Positions 9,974-21,461 of a stretch of 36,083 nucleotides of DNA are shown piece by piece. The DNA comes from an uncultured Pelagibacteraceae bacterium (GTDB lineage Bacteria > Pseudomonadota > Alphaproteobacteria > Pelagibacterales > Pelagibacteraceae). Both the position numbers and the translations under genes were made by a program. The notes beneath the pieces were generated by a model, which saw nothing but the letters and a program-made list of their open reading frames with translations, did no database searches and was not told where the DNA came from. Each line of letters opens with the position of its first letter. Position 1 is the stretch's first letter. The stretch is from the NCBI GenBank assembly GCA_902535155.1, contig CACASB010000009.1:1-36083 (forward strand). The letters are read 5' to 3'.

Positions 9974-10621
9974 TTATCTTTTTGCTATTAAAGTTTCTCC
10001 AGCAATAGTTTTTTGATCAACCTTTACCAGAGGTTTGTAATTCTCAAAATATAATTCTGCTCTACTTCCAAATCTAATCATTCCAATTCTAGATCCTTGT
10101 TCTAATTTCTCACCTTCGGAGGACTCTGTAACAATTCTTCTTGCAACTAAACCTGCTATTTGTACAACAACAATTTCCTCATCAAAATTATTTTTAATTT
10201 TATAGTAATTTCTTTCGTTATCCTCGCTAGCTTTATCTAAAGAAGCATTTAAAAATTTACCAGCAACATACTTTATTTCTTGTATTTCTCCACTACAAGG
10301 AATTCTATTTACATGGCAATCAAATACATTCATAAAAATACTTACTTTAGTAAACTTTTTATTTTCTAAATTTAATTCCTTTGGACCATTGGTTTCCATG
10401 ACTTGTAAAACAAGTCCATCAGCTGGACTTACTAAATAATTTTCATCATTAATCGAAATTCTGTCTGGATCTCTAAAGAAATAATATACCCAAATTGTAA
10501 GTACTACTCCTACTAATCCAAGAAAACCATTGATCAAATATAATACAAGTGTTGCTAGGCCAAAAATAACTAAAAATTTATAGCCTTCATTGTGTAATTT
10601 AGGAAAAATTTTATCAATCAT
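9974..10621 (-). CDS. psd: Phosphatidylserine decarboxylase proenzyme
   Basis: 215 aa; SPADGLVLQ, FMNVFDCHVNRIP, RIGMIRFGSRAELY (GS autocleavage site). Confidence 0.95.
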   Translation of the reverse strand: MIDKIFPKLHNEGYKFLVIFGLATLVLYLINGFLGLVGVVLTIWVYYFFRDPDRISINDENYLVSPADGLVLQVMETNGPKELNLENKKFTKVSIFMNVFDCHVNRIPCSGEIQEIKYVAGKFLNASLDKASEDNERNYYKIKNNFDEEIVVVQIAGLVARRIVTESSEGEKLEQGSRIGMIRFGSRAELYFENYKPLVKVDQKTIAGETLIAKR

Positions 10622-10698
10622 AATACTTTATTTTGCTAATTTCTGATTAATATGTATATAAAAAGCAAAAATTCAATTAATAAGATTTATAAGTAAAT

Positions 10699-11913
10699 AT
10701 GAGCAAAATTAAGGTCAAAAACCCAGTAGTCGAGTTAGATGGTGATGAAATGACTAGGGTTATATGGGAGTTTATTAAGAAGAAATTAATACTACCCTAT
10801 CTTGATCTTGGCATTGAATATTATGATCTTGGCATGAAGAGTAGAGATGATACTTCAGATCAAATTACAATAGACTGTGCTAATGCGATCAAAAAGAATG
10901 GGGTTGGGATTAAATGTGCAACAATCACCCCAGATGAGGCTAGGGTAAAAGAATTTAGTTTAAAAAAGATGTGGAGATCTCCAAATGGAACAATAAGAAA
11001 CATAATTGGAGGAACTGTTTTTAGAGAACCAATAATTTGTAAAAATGTTCCAAGATTAGTCCCATCATGGACAGATCCAGTTATTATAGGAAGGCATGCT
11101 TTTGGTGATCAATATAGAGCAACAGATTTTAAAGTTCCTGGAAAAGGAAAACTGGAGATAAAATGGACATCAGAAGATGGTAAAGATAATAAAAGTTATG
11201 AGGTGTTTAATTTCCCTGGACCTGGGGTTGCACTTTCAATGTACAATTTAGATAAATCAATCGAGGACTTTGCAAGATCATGTTTCAATTATGGGTTAAT
11301 TAAAAAATGGCCTGTTTATTTATCTACAAAAAATACTATTTTAAAAACTTATGATGGAAGATTTAAAGATATATTCCAAGCGGTTTTTGAAAAAGAATTT
11401 AAGTCAGATTTTAATAAACATAATTTAATTTATGAGCATAGACTTATTGATGACATGGTTGCGTGCGCTATGAAATGGAGTGGTAAATATATTTGGGCAT
11501 GTAAAAATTACGACGGAGATGTTCAGTCTGATACTGTTGCGCAAGGTTATGGATCTTTAGGACTAATGACAAGTGTGTTGTTAGCTCCTGATGGTAGAAC
11601 AATGGAAGCAGAAGCAGCACATGGTACAGTTACAAGACATTATAGAATGCATCAACAAGGAAAAGAAACTTCAACTAACCCTATTGCTTCAATATTTGCT
11701 TGGACAAGGGGTCTTGCTCATAGAGGTAAATTAGATACAAATGATGAGCTAATTAAATTTTCTAAAACTTTAGAAGATGTATGTATTAATTGTGTTGAGT
11801 CAGGTTCAATGACAAAAGACTTGGCAATCTTAATTAATAAAAATCAGAAATACCTAACAACTAATGAATTTCTCGATGCTATTGATGGAAATCTTAAGAA
11901 GAAATTAAATTAG
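10699..11913 (+). CDS. icd: NADP-dependent isocitrate dehydrogenase
   Basis: 404 aa; [51 protein letters not shown]...[22 protein letters not shown]...[35 protein letters not shown]. Confidence 0.98.
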   Translation: MSKIKVKNPVVELDGDEMTRVIWEFIKKKLILPYLDLGIEYYDLGMKSRDDTSDQITIDCANAIKKNGVGIKCATITPDEARVKEFSLKKMWRSPNGTIRNIIGGTVFREPIICKNVPRLVPSWTDPVIIGRHAFGDQYRATDFKVPGKGKLEIKWTSEDGKDNKSYEVFNFPGPGVALSMYNLDKSIEDFARSCFNYGLIKKWPVYLSTKNTILKTYDGRFKDIFQAVFEKEFKSDFNKHNLIYEHRLIDDMVACAMKWSGKYIWACKNYDGDVQSDTVAQGYGSLGLMTSVLLAPDGRTMEAEAAHGTVTRHYRMHQQGKETSTNPIASIFAWTRGLAHRGKLDTNDELIKFSKTLEDVCINCVESGSMTKDLAILINKNQKYLTTNEFLDAIDGNLKKKLN

Positions 11914-14900
11914 AAACTACTATCTCTCCAGCCACCTTTATTTTGCATAATTTCGCCAGGAATTGATAATATTGAGAACAATGTATCTTCATCTCCTGTT
12001 GGACCAGCAACGTTTGCAAATAATTTATCAGCAAATATTACTAATTCAGATAAAATACCTTTTCTAACAAATGCGCATGCATTGGCACCTGGATTATTAA
12101 CATCAGGTGGGGCATCAGGAAGTTTTAATCTAGCTGAATTATTATAACCGCACTCATCATCCGACACACAAATAAATGCAGATCCTTGAGCACATCTATC
12201 TACGCCACTGTCTGGTGGTTGGTAAATTGGAAAATATACTTGACCCTTAAATAAAGTAGGTGAAGCTGATGCTTTTCTAAATGTTTTTGGAACATAAAAG
12301 TTATTATTTGCATCTTGACCTAATTTAATTACCCAAGCATCTTTGCCATCAGTACATTCCTCAAAGTCAGTTGCACCAGTAACGTTTTTACAATCAGCTG
12401 CATCATCGACATTAGCTGCAGCGTTAGCTCCTTGGTGTGCTAATTGAAAAAATGTATCATCATCTCCCCTTGGAACCTTACCGCCTGCACCAAGATTTAA
12501 ATGTTTAAAAAATGGATAATCTACGTCTGTTACTCCATACATAATATTATCCATATTTTCTTCTCTACCACCAAGATCTGTAAAGTTTCCGGTAGAACCA
12601 AACAACATCATTTGATTTTTGGTCAAACCTATTCCAGCATCCATAGCAAAATACGAATATCTAGCGTTATCTGTGTTTGCATTTAAGCTAAATAATGTAG
12701 TTTGATCAAAAAGGTTTGATGAATTTTTTTTAGAATTTGTTAAATTTATTTTAGTAATTTTACCCTCTAAATCATTTACATATACTAATGCTCCTCTCCA
12801 TGGGATATTAAAAGCAGTGTCTGGAGTAATGACAAGCGGGGCTGCAGGAATTGCATTGGCTATATCGCTTCCTTTATCTGTAGCAGTCATTGTGCCACCA
12901 ACCATAATACCATCAGGTGTAGTATCTACGATTGTAATTGGACCTCGATTCTCAATAGCACCATAAATTCTTCCAGGGGTTTCTGGTTCGTCTAAATGAA
13001 GATCTACCAAAAATACAGCTGAACCAGCACAAGTATCGTTTTTACTCATTCCTCCACCCATGACTGCAACATATCTGTCATTATTTAAACCTCCACCATC
13101 TACTGAAGGTATTCTAACTATTCTTGGCGTAGACCACGTCTCACCTAATTGAGTGTAATCGTACTCAACTGGAATTCCTGTTGCTCCCTTACAAGATGTA
13201 GAAATACTAAATTGATTTGTCTCATTACTTGCACCATCAACATGATCATTTCGGTTAGCATTAATAACAAGTTTTTTGTCAAATTGTACTTTTAGAAAAC
13301 CGCCTTTCATTCTTGCATCTTTGATACCAAGTGGTGATATAAGTCCGGTTTCGTTGTCTACTTCTTTTGCGCTTAAAACACCAGCAGCGATCGCTTCATC
13401 ATCACCAATATCTAAAGTGATATCCGCAAAATGAAAGGTGTCACTTATATAACAAGAACTAGTACCCTCATCTCTAAATGCTGGGTCAGTATCTGCCATC
13501 TCATCACTATCTATGCACTTAGCTATCGCATCCTGTTGTACACAATTGTTAGTATCATCATCATCTGTGCTGTTACACTCATCATCATCTTCTTCTCTTG
13601 CAGTGACATAATTAGCAGATACTTTCATGCCTTCTTCCGTTTGTAGAAAAGATGAAAAGCCTGAGTTATAAGTTTCTTCTACTATACTTCCATCAAATTT
13701 GGATATTAAAACTTTTTTATTTATCTGATCGTTAAAGATAGAAAACAAATGAATTGGACCACCATCATCTCCAATAATTGGATTGGAAACGTCAAGAACA
13801 GAGAAGCCAGCGCCTCCTCTTCCATAGGGAACAAACAATATTGTTCGCCATTCTTTACCTTCCGGATTTCCATCTACGTCGTAACCTTCAATATATGCAT
13901 CATGCACAACTGGGGAACCATCAACACCAAATAGAGGGTTTGAGCCACCAGCAGTTTTTTTAATTGGGATCGGTTTTCCATCGCCGTCTAACTTAGGATT
14001 GCCCTCGTCATCTAAAACATAGGCTATTGTAGCATCAACCATACCATCATATCCTCTGTTAATAATCTGAGGTAATAAGGCTGCAATAAAAGGTGGAATA
14101 AACCCCCATTCCTCTTCTCCTGTATCAGCATTGATAGCATGTAGTATACCACTATTAGATCCAGCATAAATTACGTTTTGTCTTTGCGAATGTTTTGACA
14201 TGAAGCCTTGATAATTATTTATATTTCTATAATAGGCTTCCTCATTTGTGCCGGAGAACTCTAAATTTGCATCTGGAGGGCCTACTTCTATTAATTGAGA
14301 ATGATAAATATCACCCATTACATGATCTCTTACCTCTGTAACATTACAATTTCCATTATAATCGAAATAATCATTGCCTTTCATAAATTTAATAAGTCCT
14401 TTAATGTCATCATCATTTCCATTGTTACCAACATACTTATCTCCTGTTTCCCTAGTTGCGCAATAAGATGAGGCATTGTGATAATCCGGAACTGTGTATC
14501 CTAACAAATCAAATAATTCGCTTGCGATTTTGTCTGAATTTGCAACTTTAAAATTATCCCAATTATTAAAATATGATGCTCCAGGAATTGCAGACCATAA
14601 ATTTCTTCCATCATCCGCGTCGTCTGCGGTAGATTGGCTTTTTATTTTAACCGCAGCACTCCAATTTCCGTGCGGATTAGGTTCAGTGGTTGTATGTTCG
14701 ACTGTTCCATCAGAGTTAAGTTTTTTTCTTAAAATAGTGCCTTTCCATTCTCCAAATTGTTCATAAGCGAATTGTGCTTGATACAATGAACCACCTTCTT
14801 GGATAGTTGCAGTAATTGATGGGGCAGTAAATGCCAGTTTATCTGCAATAATTTGTCTAATTTTACTTGCTAACTCAGATTTTAATTCTTCAGGGGTGTC

Positions 14901-16766
14901 TGCAATTATTGTTTCTTCACAGTCTTTATCTCCAAGTTCAGCACAAGAACCAGCTCTTGCAAATTCATCGAACATTTTCATTGAGTTACCTTTTATACCT
15001 CCACCATAAGCAACATATAAAGATTTAACTCCTTTTTCCCTTAATGCTTCCATTCTTTGTATAGATTGCCCTCCATGTTTAATTTTGGCGTTGTCTGCAA
15101 ATGTTTTGTTAATACCTGTATTTGTCATTGCACCATCTCCAATTACAATTACATAATTTAATTGACATAAAGAATCTTCATCAAAAACTTTACCTCCTGC
15201 ATTTTCGTCGTTGAAATATTTAGAAGCTAAGTCGGAAAAAGCTTGTGAGTCTGTTCCCCAAGCTAGACCCATAGGTTCTAACTTAGCCATAATTTGACTA
15301 GCGCCATTAGAACTTATTCCAATGTTTAAGCATGAATCTGTGTTACATAATGAACTTGAACCCAAAGGGTGTTCACCATTCCAACTGCCATAATAACTAC
15401 AATTAGGATTTCTATGACAGTAAGCTCCACCATTTGTAGAGTTTTTTCCTTTACCGCTTATACCAGCATTCCAGTGACCAAATCCGAAGTGAGCACCGGT
15501 TGTTAATGTTGTATCGTTTACAATTGCATTTATTGCATTTTTTACACCGTCCCATCTTCTTAACCTAGGACCACCCATCTGTTGAAGCCATGCTGTATCT
15601 CTACCAACTTCGGTAAATGCACTTTCATTAAATTCATCAACATATCCTCTAGCAGTAGCAGTAAGTATTTTGCCATTCTCATTCACATGCATTCCCCAAA
15701 CTCTAGAAAATCTAATATCATCTGCATCAGTGTCTGCAGAAGTTCCTTTATTTGCAAGAACTGAATTTATACCTGCACCAATACTTTCAACGACAGTGCA
15801 TGTTGTATCTGTTAATTCTAATTTTTGTATTGCATGGTTTACATGAGATCCAGTATAAAGAATGTTGCTGTTATCTGGAGACACAGCAACTGTTGTTGCA
15901 TACATTATATCGGATCTTAATGTTGGATTATTAACGCTCTCACATATTCTGTTAATTGTTGTTACGGAGCCTAAGGGACTAGCATCTGTCAAGTCTAAAC
16001 TAAATCCAGAAACATTTCCATCCCTGGAGGTCATATAAACAAATGTTCCTTCATTATTAACTGATATTCTTTTTACATTTCTCAGGATTGTATTACCTCT
16101 AAATTCTTCGTTGGTGCATGCCATTGTTGAAAGGTTGCAAGTTTTAAAAAAACCGCCTCTTCTCCAAGAACCAGCTACAAACATATAATGAATATCACCA
16201 ATTTTTTTTATATCTATATCAAGTATTCGAGCGCGCGATGATTCTGCGCGTAAAGCAAACAAACAATTTGTTCCATCTTCAGTAAAACCAAATACCATAT
16301 CCCTATCTGCTCTTTCTCTATTAATAAAAAAAAACATATTTTGATTGGTAATATTTAATCCTGAAAATCCTTCTACAAAATTTAATCCAGCATTTCTTCT
16401 TACATTTCTATTCGCTGTACTTCTGGTAGTATCGTAAACGTTACTGCAGCCTGCTGATGGAGTTATCCTAATAGGAGTAAAATCAGTATCTCTTTCACCT
16501 GCTGAAGTATATCTAACTATACCAACAGCTCTTCTTCCATTTTGGTTAATTAGTATTTTGCCATCAGAGTCATAAACTGCTTTAGGGACTGAACCTAATC
16601 CATCTGAGCCAATCCATGATTGCATACTAGCTGAACTATCAACTAAAAATAAAATATTTGCAGCAACGTCACCATCTCCTGCTCCTGGTGGCACAGGTTT
16701 TGAATAAGAAACATTATGTGGAGTTATTAACAAAAAGAGTATAAATAAAATTTTTAAATATTTCAT
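11910..16766 (-). CDS. pilY1: PilY1-like type IV pilus tip adhesin: N-terminal vWA domain plus C-terminal PilY1 beta-propeller
   Basis: 1618 aa; signal peptide, vWA/MIDAS motif [18 protein letters not shown]; PilY1 core [31 protein letters not shown]...[19 protein letters not shown]. Located beside minor pilin genes. Confidence 0.92.
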   Translation of the reverse strand: MKYLKILFILFLLITPHNVSYSKPVPPGAGDGDVAANILFLVDSSASMQSWIGSDGLGSVPKAVYDSDGKILINQNGRRAVGIVRYTSAGERDTDFTPIRITPSAGCSNVYDTTRSTANRNVRRNAGLNFVEGFSGLNITNQNMFFFINRERADRDMVFGFTEDGTNCLFALRAESSRARILDIDIKKIGDIHYMFVAGSWRRGGFFKTCNLSTMACTNEEFRGNTILRNVKRISVNNEGTFVYMTSRDGNVSGFSLDLTDASPLGSVTTINRICESVNNPTLRSDIMYATTVAVSPDNSNILYTGSHVNHAIQKLELTDTTCTVVESIGAGINSVLANKGTSADTDADDIRFSRVWGMHVNENGKILTATARGYVDEFNESAFTEVGRDTAWLQQMGGPRLRRWDGVKNAINAIVNDTTLTTGAHFGFGHWNAGISGKGKNSTNGGAYCHRNPNCSYYGSWNGEHPLGSSSLCNTDSCLNIGISSNGASQIMAKLEPMGLAWGTDSQAFSDLASKYFNDENAGGKVFDEDSLCQLNYVIVIGDGAMTNTGINKTFADNAKIKHGGQSIQRMEALREKGVKSLYVAYGGGIKGNSMKMFDEFARAGSCAELGDKDCEETIIADTPEELKSELASKIRQIIADKLAFTAPSITATIQEGGSLYQAQFAYEQFGEWKGTILRKKLNSDGTVEHTTTEPNPHGNWSAAVKIKSQSTADDADDGRNLWSAIPGASYFNNWDNFKVANSDKIASELFDLLGYTVPDYHNASSYCATRETGDKYVGNNGNDDDIKGLIKFMKGNDYFDYNGNCNVTEVRDHVMGDIYHSQLIEVGPPDANLEFSGTNEEAYYRNINNYQGFMSKHSQRQNVIYAGSNSGILHAINADTGEEEWGFIPPFIAALLPQIINRGYDGMVDATIAYVLDDEGNPKLDGDGKPIPIKKTAGGSNPLFGVDGSPVVHDAYIEGYDVDGNPEGKEWRTILFVPYGRGGAGFSVLDVSNPIIGDDGGPIHLFSIFNDQINKKVLISKFDGSIVEETYNSGFSSFLQTEEGMKVSANYVTAREEDDDECNSTDDDDTNNCVQQDAIAKCIDSDEMADTDPAFRDEGTSSCYISDTFHFADITLDIGDDEAIAAGVLSAKEVDNETGLISPLGIKDARMKGGFLKVQFDKKLVINANRNDHVDGASNETNQFSISTSCKGATGIPVEYDYTQLGETWSTPRIVRIPSVDGGGLNNDRYVAVMGGGMSKNDTCAGSAVFLVDLHLDEPETPGRIYGAIENRGPITIVDTTPDGIMVGGTMTATDKGSDIANAIPAAPLVITPDTAFNIPWRGALVYVNDLEGKITKINLTNSKKNSSNLFDQTTLFSLNANTDNARYSYFAMDAGIGLTKNQMMLFGSTGNFTDLGGREENMDNIMYGVTDVDYPFFKHLNLGAGGKVPRGDDDTFFQLAHQGANAAANVDDAADCKNVTGATDFEECTDGKDAWVIKLGQDANNNFYVPKTFRKASASPTLFKGQVYFPIYQPPDSGVDRCAQGSAFICVSDDECGYNNSARLKLPDAPPDVNNPGANACAFVRKGILSELVIFADKLFANVAGPTGDEDTLFSILSIPGEIMQNKGGWRDSSF

Positions 16767-16769
16767 AGG

Positions 16770-17357
16770 TTATCCTGTTGCATTCATTACTCTCTCACCT
16801 AAAGTAAAATCAAACATTTCAGCATTTGTTATTTCTAAATATTCAATTATTTCGTTGGAAATCTCAGTTTTACCGTAAGTGATAATTAGATCTCCAATAC
16901 TTAAATTTTTATATCCAGTCCAGCTATTATTTTTTGCTTCACTCCCTGGATCTGAAATAAAATTTTTAACAAACTCGTAAATTTCATTTTTATTCTCATT
17001 GTGTGAATTAATTAAGTTAATTCCAGCAATTTTAGAATTATAAACAATAACCTCTAAATCTGAATTTTCTAGAGATGAGCCTTCACAATAGTCTAGAGCA
17101 TAGTCTTCATATTTTGCAGAAAATTCATCTCCATACACATCTTTATTATGACCTTCTAAAAATTCAAATATTGTAACTGCGCTATTGACGTTTGATCCGA
17201 TGGGAACATTTAAAAGCTGACAAGCCAAGGACTTATTAGTAATAAAAAGTAATAAAAGAATATAAAAATATATTTTTTTCACAAAGTTAAATTTAAATAA
17301 TTGATAAAAATTTTCAATAGAGTTAATGAATAAATTATGTTCAATTTGACCGGTCAT
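16770..17357 (-). CDS. Uncharacterised secreted protein between pilX and pilY1
   Basis: 195-aa ORF; hydrophobic export signal VKKIYFYILLLLFITNKSLAC followed by a soluble domain. Start ambiguous: ATG at 17357 (TAAATG with the pilX stop) or GTG at 17282, which gives a cleaner signal peptide. Confidence 0.6.
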   Translation of the reverse strand: MTGQIEHNLFINSIENFYQLFKFNFVKKIYFYILLLLFITNKSLACQLLNVPIGSNVNSAVTIFEFLEGHNKDVYGDEFSAKYEDYALDYCEGSSLENSDLEVIVYNSKIAGINLINSHNENKNEIYEFVKNFISDPGSEAKNNSWTGYKNLSIGDLIITYGKTEISNEIIEYLEITNAEMFDFTLGERVMNATG

Positions 17358-18014
17358 TTAGTGGGATAAAATGGCAATTGTTTCAAGTGGGATTATAATT
17401 TCGGGTTTGGAAACATTTCCAAGAATACCACAAGCGTAAATTCTATATGCAGTTCCTTGTCTTTGTATAGTTCCTGATGTTTTTTTTAAACTAGAACCTG
17501 CAGCTTTATAGTTCGATGTGCCAGCATTAACTGAAAAATATTCAAATCTAAATTTTTGCATTCTCTTTGTCTCTTGATCAATCTCACTAGCGTCACCAAA
17601 ACTTGGAGCTGAAGTTAAAATAGGAGAAATAAGATTAAAAAATGACTGATCCTGTACATGTTCAACTACTTCAAAGTCATCTGCTCTACTTAAATTTCTA
17701 AAACTTTTATAACAAGGGGTATCTTGATCTAAATTTGATATTGCTTGCTCTACATTTGTTGGAATAGATCTTATATCCTCATTTCTAGAACCATCGTCTT
17801 GAACTGGGCCCATCATTTTATTTATTAGTGACTTTTGTGCTTCCATTAAACCGTGTTCTGCAACATAAAAAGTTTGTTGAAATTCATCGCTGCTATTATT
17901 GCTTTGATGGTCTGATGAAGAGATGACGATCAAACCACCTCCCATTAGTGACATCGCTAAAAGCAAAACCAGAGATAAAATTAAGGTAAAACCTTTTTCA
18001 TTTTTTTTTATCAT
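17358..18014 (-). CDS. pilX: PilX-like type IV pilus assembly protein
   Basis: 218 aa; N-terminus KKNEKGFTLILSLVLLLAMSLMGGGLIVISSSDHQ...FYVAEHGLMEAQKSL typical of PilX; between pilW and pilY1. Confidence 0.85.
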   Translation of the reverse strand: MIKKNEKGFTLILSLVLLLAMSLMGGGLIVISSSDHQSNNSSDEFQQTFYVAEHGLMEAQKSLINKMMGPVQDDGSRNEDIRSIPTNVEQAISNLDQDTPCYKSFRNLSRADDFEVVEHVQDQSFFNLISPILTSAPSFGDASEIDQETKRMQKFRFEYFSVNAGTSNYKAAGSSLKKTSGTIQRQGTAYRIYACGILGNVSKPEIIIPLETIAILSH

Positions 18015-19054
18015 TAAAATAAACTTCCACCAATATTTCTTGTGTTAACAGTTACGATTACAGAGTCTCTTAAAAACTTATCCTCATTTTCCTTTGATCG
18101 ATCATCTAATCCTGCAATAGTTTTTTTTTGGACTTCTTTATAAAAATCATCCTTAGATCTAAAAGTAAGTCTAATATCTACTCCCGATATATCATAAAGT
18201 CTTTTTCTAATTCCAGTTCCAGCTAATTCAGGTGCGGGATAATCGCCAGCGGAATCTTTAATTATTAATCCATCCTTATCGAATGGTATAAATTCCATGT
18301 CTTCAATGTGGTCTCTAACTAATTCTTTGTCTACACATTCGGGACAATCTTTTTGCCAACCTTCTGTTGCAGGATCATAATCCGCAGGCCATAAACAGGT
18401 TACCTCTCCTGATTCTTCGTCCTCAGTTTTATCTGCATCTGTTCTTGCTTGAGACCAGGACTCAACGGTCTTGTAAACAGCAAATCTTTTATTTGACCCA
18501 TCTCTATCGCTTTTTTCGTCTGCAAAATATGTAATCCTATATTTTTTAAAAGGCTGATTTAAATCATTTTGATTAAAATCTTCGTAAACAATCTCTATCT
18601 GATCACAACATAAACCAGTTCCGGCCACATTAGATTGTATCGACATACTTTCATCTTTGGTATTTTGGAAACCAATTCTATCTTTTCTTATTACCAATGG
18701 ATTATGACTTAACTTTTCATCAATAAAACCATTTTCAAATGTAAAATAACTTTTTTTTGGTAGTATCATCCCGTCTGGTTTGCATTCTCCACTAGTATCA
18801 TCAGCAAATTTAGAAATTGTCTGAGAACCCGCATAATATTTAAATCCAGCCATTCGTATATCTCTCATTAGCATTGAAACCAGATCCCTGCTTGATCTGC
18901 TAATTTTTGCTTTTTCACTTACTTGAGAGTAGGTGCTATTTACGACACTGTAAGTAGTGTATAATGCCCCCATCATTAAAGAGGTAATAATAATACCAAT
19001 CATAATCTCAATTAGTGTTAAACCTTTTTGATTTTTAAAATAAATATTATTCAT
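18014..19054 (-). CDS. pilW: PilW-like minor pilin
   Basis: 346 aa; prepilin signature QKGLTLIEIMIGIIITSLMMGALYTTY...SRDLVSMLMRDIRMAGF. Confidence 0.88.
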   Translation of the reverse strand: MNNIYFKNQKGLTLIEIMIGIIITSLMMGALYTTYSVVNSTYSQVSEKAKISRSSRDLVSMLMRDIRMAGFKYYAGSQTISKFADDTSGECKPDGMILPKKSYFTFENGFIDEKLSHNPLVIRKDRIGFQNTKDESMSIQSNVAGTGLCCDQIEIVYEDFNQNDLNQPFKKYRITYFADEKSDRDGSNKRFAVYKTVESWSQARTDADKTEDEESGEVTCLWPADYDPATEGWQKDCPECVDKELVRDHIEDMEFIPFDKDGLIIKDSAGDYPAPELAGTGIRKRLYDISGVDIRLTFRSKDDFYKEVQKKTIAGLDDRSKENEDKFLRDSVIVTVNTRNIGGSLF

Positions 19055-19651
19055 CTAATTAACTCCCACCAACTTGTAGTCTGCTTGAAAATATAAATAT
19101 TTCCTTTTCTTTCCGTCATTTAAATTTATTTGAATTCTACCAATATAAATTTCATCATCTTGAATGCTTGTATTAGTATAAGTACAACCAGATCTACATA
19201 TTTTATAAACTTGAAACTTTCTGGTTTCATTTACACCTCTACATTTTAAATATGACTTACTATTTAAAAGAGCTTTCCATTTGTTTAATTTCATTGCATG
19301 AGCATCAGAAGAACCTGTGCCATAAATTTTACCTACATCAGTTGATGCGGTTCCATCTTTAGATTTACATGCACCCGCATCAAATATTGGACTACTTTCG
19401 TCAGTCCCCATTAAATATTTTGTAAAATTTGAATGGGATGTGGTCGAAGAATCTCTGCTACTTATAACATCTTCTGCGATTACATTAGTTAAAAAATTAG
19501 CCTTAGTTCTTTCACCTGAGGTGTGCATTGACTGAACAGAATAATTAACCATCTGCAGAATAGCCACAAAACCAATTCCAATTATTACCGTAGACACCAA
19601 TGCTTCAAGCAAAGAAAGTCCTGATATATTTTTTTTGTTTTTAAAAATCAT
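19055..19651 (-). CDS. pilV: PilV-like minor pilin
   Basis: 198 aa; ISGLSLLEALVSTVIIGIGFVAILQMVNYSVQSM, PilV-type N-terminus. Confidence 0.85.
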   Translation of the reverse strand: MIFKNKKNISGLSLLEALVSTVIIGIGFVAILQMVNYSVQSMHTSGERTKANFLTNVIAEDVISSRDSSTTSHSNFTKYLMGTDESSPIFDAGACKSKDGTASTDVGKIYGTGSSDAHAMKLNKWKALLNSKSYLKCRGVNETRKFQVYKICRSGCTYTNTSIQDDEIYIGRIQINLNDGKKRKYLYFQADYKLVGVN

Positions 19652-20449
19652 TTATTCTATCCACCCTGTGCCACTCCATTTGGTTCTATAAAAATTTCCA
19701 AATCTAGACCACTTAATTGCATTTATATATTCACCACCTGTTGCAGGAACTTGTTCTTCATTTAGGCTAGCTTGGTTGTATATTACAGGACATGTTTCAC
19801 CATCATTAATTCTTCTACAAATATATATAAAACCAAAAGGTAGATCTGAATCGCTCAATAAATCTCCATTTGCCTCATAAAATTTTCCACCTCTTGAAAA
19901 ACATACTGCACCAACACCTTCGCTATCGCCTGCTCCCCCCATCATATCTACAGGGACAGCTTCCCCTTCTCCTAACTCTAGATCATTTCCACCTCCACCC
20001 GCAAATGAAGTTGTAACACTTGAAAAATTTACTTTGCTTACAAAACTTTTAATACTTGCGTCTGCATCTGCTGTATCAGTGTCCCAATAACTATCTTCAA
20101 AGGAACACCTTTGTGTAACATTATCAGGGAATTTTTGGTTCCAGGGATCGTCTCCATCATTCATTTTAGTTGCAAGAGTATCCATAGTCATTCCTTTGGT
20201 CTCTACAGTTAAACTTTTATCAGTATTTGTAAATTTTACTTGAACATATGCAAAAGTACCTTTTTCTGTTTGCGCATGAATATTTCTTATTAAAGATGAT
20301 ATTTTAGTTACAGCAGACCTTACTTCTCTTTCTTTATTCCAAGAAGAAAAATTTGGATAAGCAACAGCAGATATAACGCCAACTATTGCCAAGACAACTA
20401 ATAATTCAAGAATAGTGAAACCTTTAATGTTCTTTTCCAGCACTTGCAT
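19652..20449 (-). CDS. fimU: FimU/GspH-like minor pilin
   Basis: 265 aa; IKGFTILELLVVLAIVGVISAVAYPNFSSWNKEREVRSAVTKISSLI, FimU/FimT/GspH-like prepilin. Confidence 0.8.
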   Translation of the reverse strand: MQVLEKNIKGFTILELLVVLAIVGVISAVAYPNFSSWNKEREVRSAVTKISSLIRNIHAQTEKGTFAYVQVKFTNTDKSLTVETKGMTMDTLATKMNDGDDPWNQKFPDNVTQRCSFEDSYWDTDTADADASIKSFVSKVNFSSVTTSFAGGGGNDLELGEGEAVPVDMMGGAGDSEGVGAVCFSRGGKFYEANGDLLSDSDLPFGFIYICRRINDGETCPVIYNQASLNEEQVPATGGEYINAIKWSRFGNFYRTKWSGTGWIE

Positions 20450-21437
20450 CTATTTTTCCTGCTTTAACTAATTCCTCTAAAGACTTAGTCATGGTAATCA
20501 TACCATCTTTCACTGCAGTCTGCATGATGCTTGGGATTTGATGAATTTTTGCTTCTCTTATTAAGTTTTGAATTGGAGCTGTACACTTCATCACCTCAAA
20601 AGCACCACAACGTCCTTGGCCGTCTTTAGTTTTTAAAAGTCTTTGTGTAACTACCATCTTTAATGATGTTGAAATCTGTGCTCTGATTTGAGCTTGTTGC
20701 TCAGGTGGAAAAACGTCAATAATTCTATTTATTGTATTTGGTGCACCACTTGTGTGTAATGTTCCAAATACTAAGTGACCCGTTTCAGCAGCTGTTAAAG
20801 CAAGTCCAACTGTTTCTAAGTCTCTCATCTCACCAACTAAAATAACATCTGGGTCTTCTCGTAATGCAGCCTTTAATGCACTTGCAAAAGTTTGTGTTTG
20901 TTTTCCAACTTCCCTGTGAGAGACAATACTTTTAATGTCTTTATGAATAAACTCAACAGGATCTTCAACTGTAATAATATTTGCAGTTCTAGTTTTATTT
21001 ATTTCATTAACGATTGCGGCAAGAGTTGTAGATTTTCCTGATCCAGTTGGTCCTGTAACTAGTACTAATCCTTTATGCATATCAATTATATCATAGAGAA
21101 CTGGTGGAAGATCAAATTGACCCATTTCTGGTATAACGCTCTCTACTCTTCTTAAGACTGCTGCTGGACCAGTAATGGTTTTATAAAAATTTGCCCTAAA
21201 TCTTAGTCCACTTAATGTAACAGATGAGTCTAGCTCATGGGTATCATTAAACTTTTTCATTTCTACTTCGTTGCAATTGGTTGAAATAAGATCTTGTAGA
21301 TCTTGTGCTTTAACCATTACTTCTTGAACTTTATGAATTTCACCTGTTTGTCTATATGCTAAAGGCCAACCGCTTCTAATATGAAAATCTGAAATTTTTT
21401 TATTATTTTTCGCAAGTTCTTCTAATTTTTCAAACAT
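20424..21437 (-). CDS. pilT: PilT/PilU-family pilus retraction ATPase
   Basis: 337 aa; Walker A GPTGSGKST, Asp/His boxes (ITVEDPVEFIH, VGEMRDLETVGLALTAAETGHLVFGTLHTSGAPNTINRIIDVFP). Confidence 0.95.
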   Translation of the reverse strand: MFEKLEELAKNNKKISDFHIRSGWPLAYRQTGEIHKVQEVMVKAQDLQDLISTNCNEVEMKKFNDTHELDSSVTLSGLRFRANFYKTITGPAAVLRRVESVIPEMGQFDLPPVLYDIIDMHKGLVLVTGPTGSGKSTTLAAIVNEINKTRTANIITVEDPVEFIHKDIKSIVSHREVGKQTQTFASALKAALREDPDVILVGEMRDLETVGLALTAAETGHLVFGTLHTSGAPNTINRIIDVFPPEQQAQIRAQISTSLKMVVTQRLLKTKDGQGRCGAFEVMKCTAPIQNLIREAKIHQIPSIMQTAVKDGMITMTKSLEELVKAGKIDASAGKEH

Positions 21438-21461
21438 TTTAAATAATATTATCTCACTTTC

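Noticed and set aside
12501-15934. Several 60-90 aa plus-strand ORFs opposite pilY1
   Set aside because: Short, overlapping each other, antisense to a long coherent ORF; no support.
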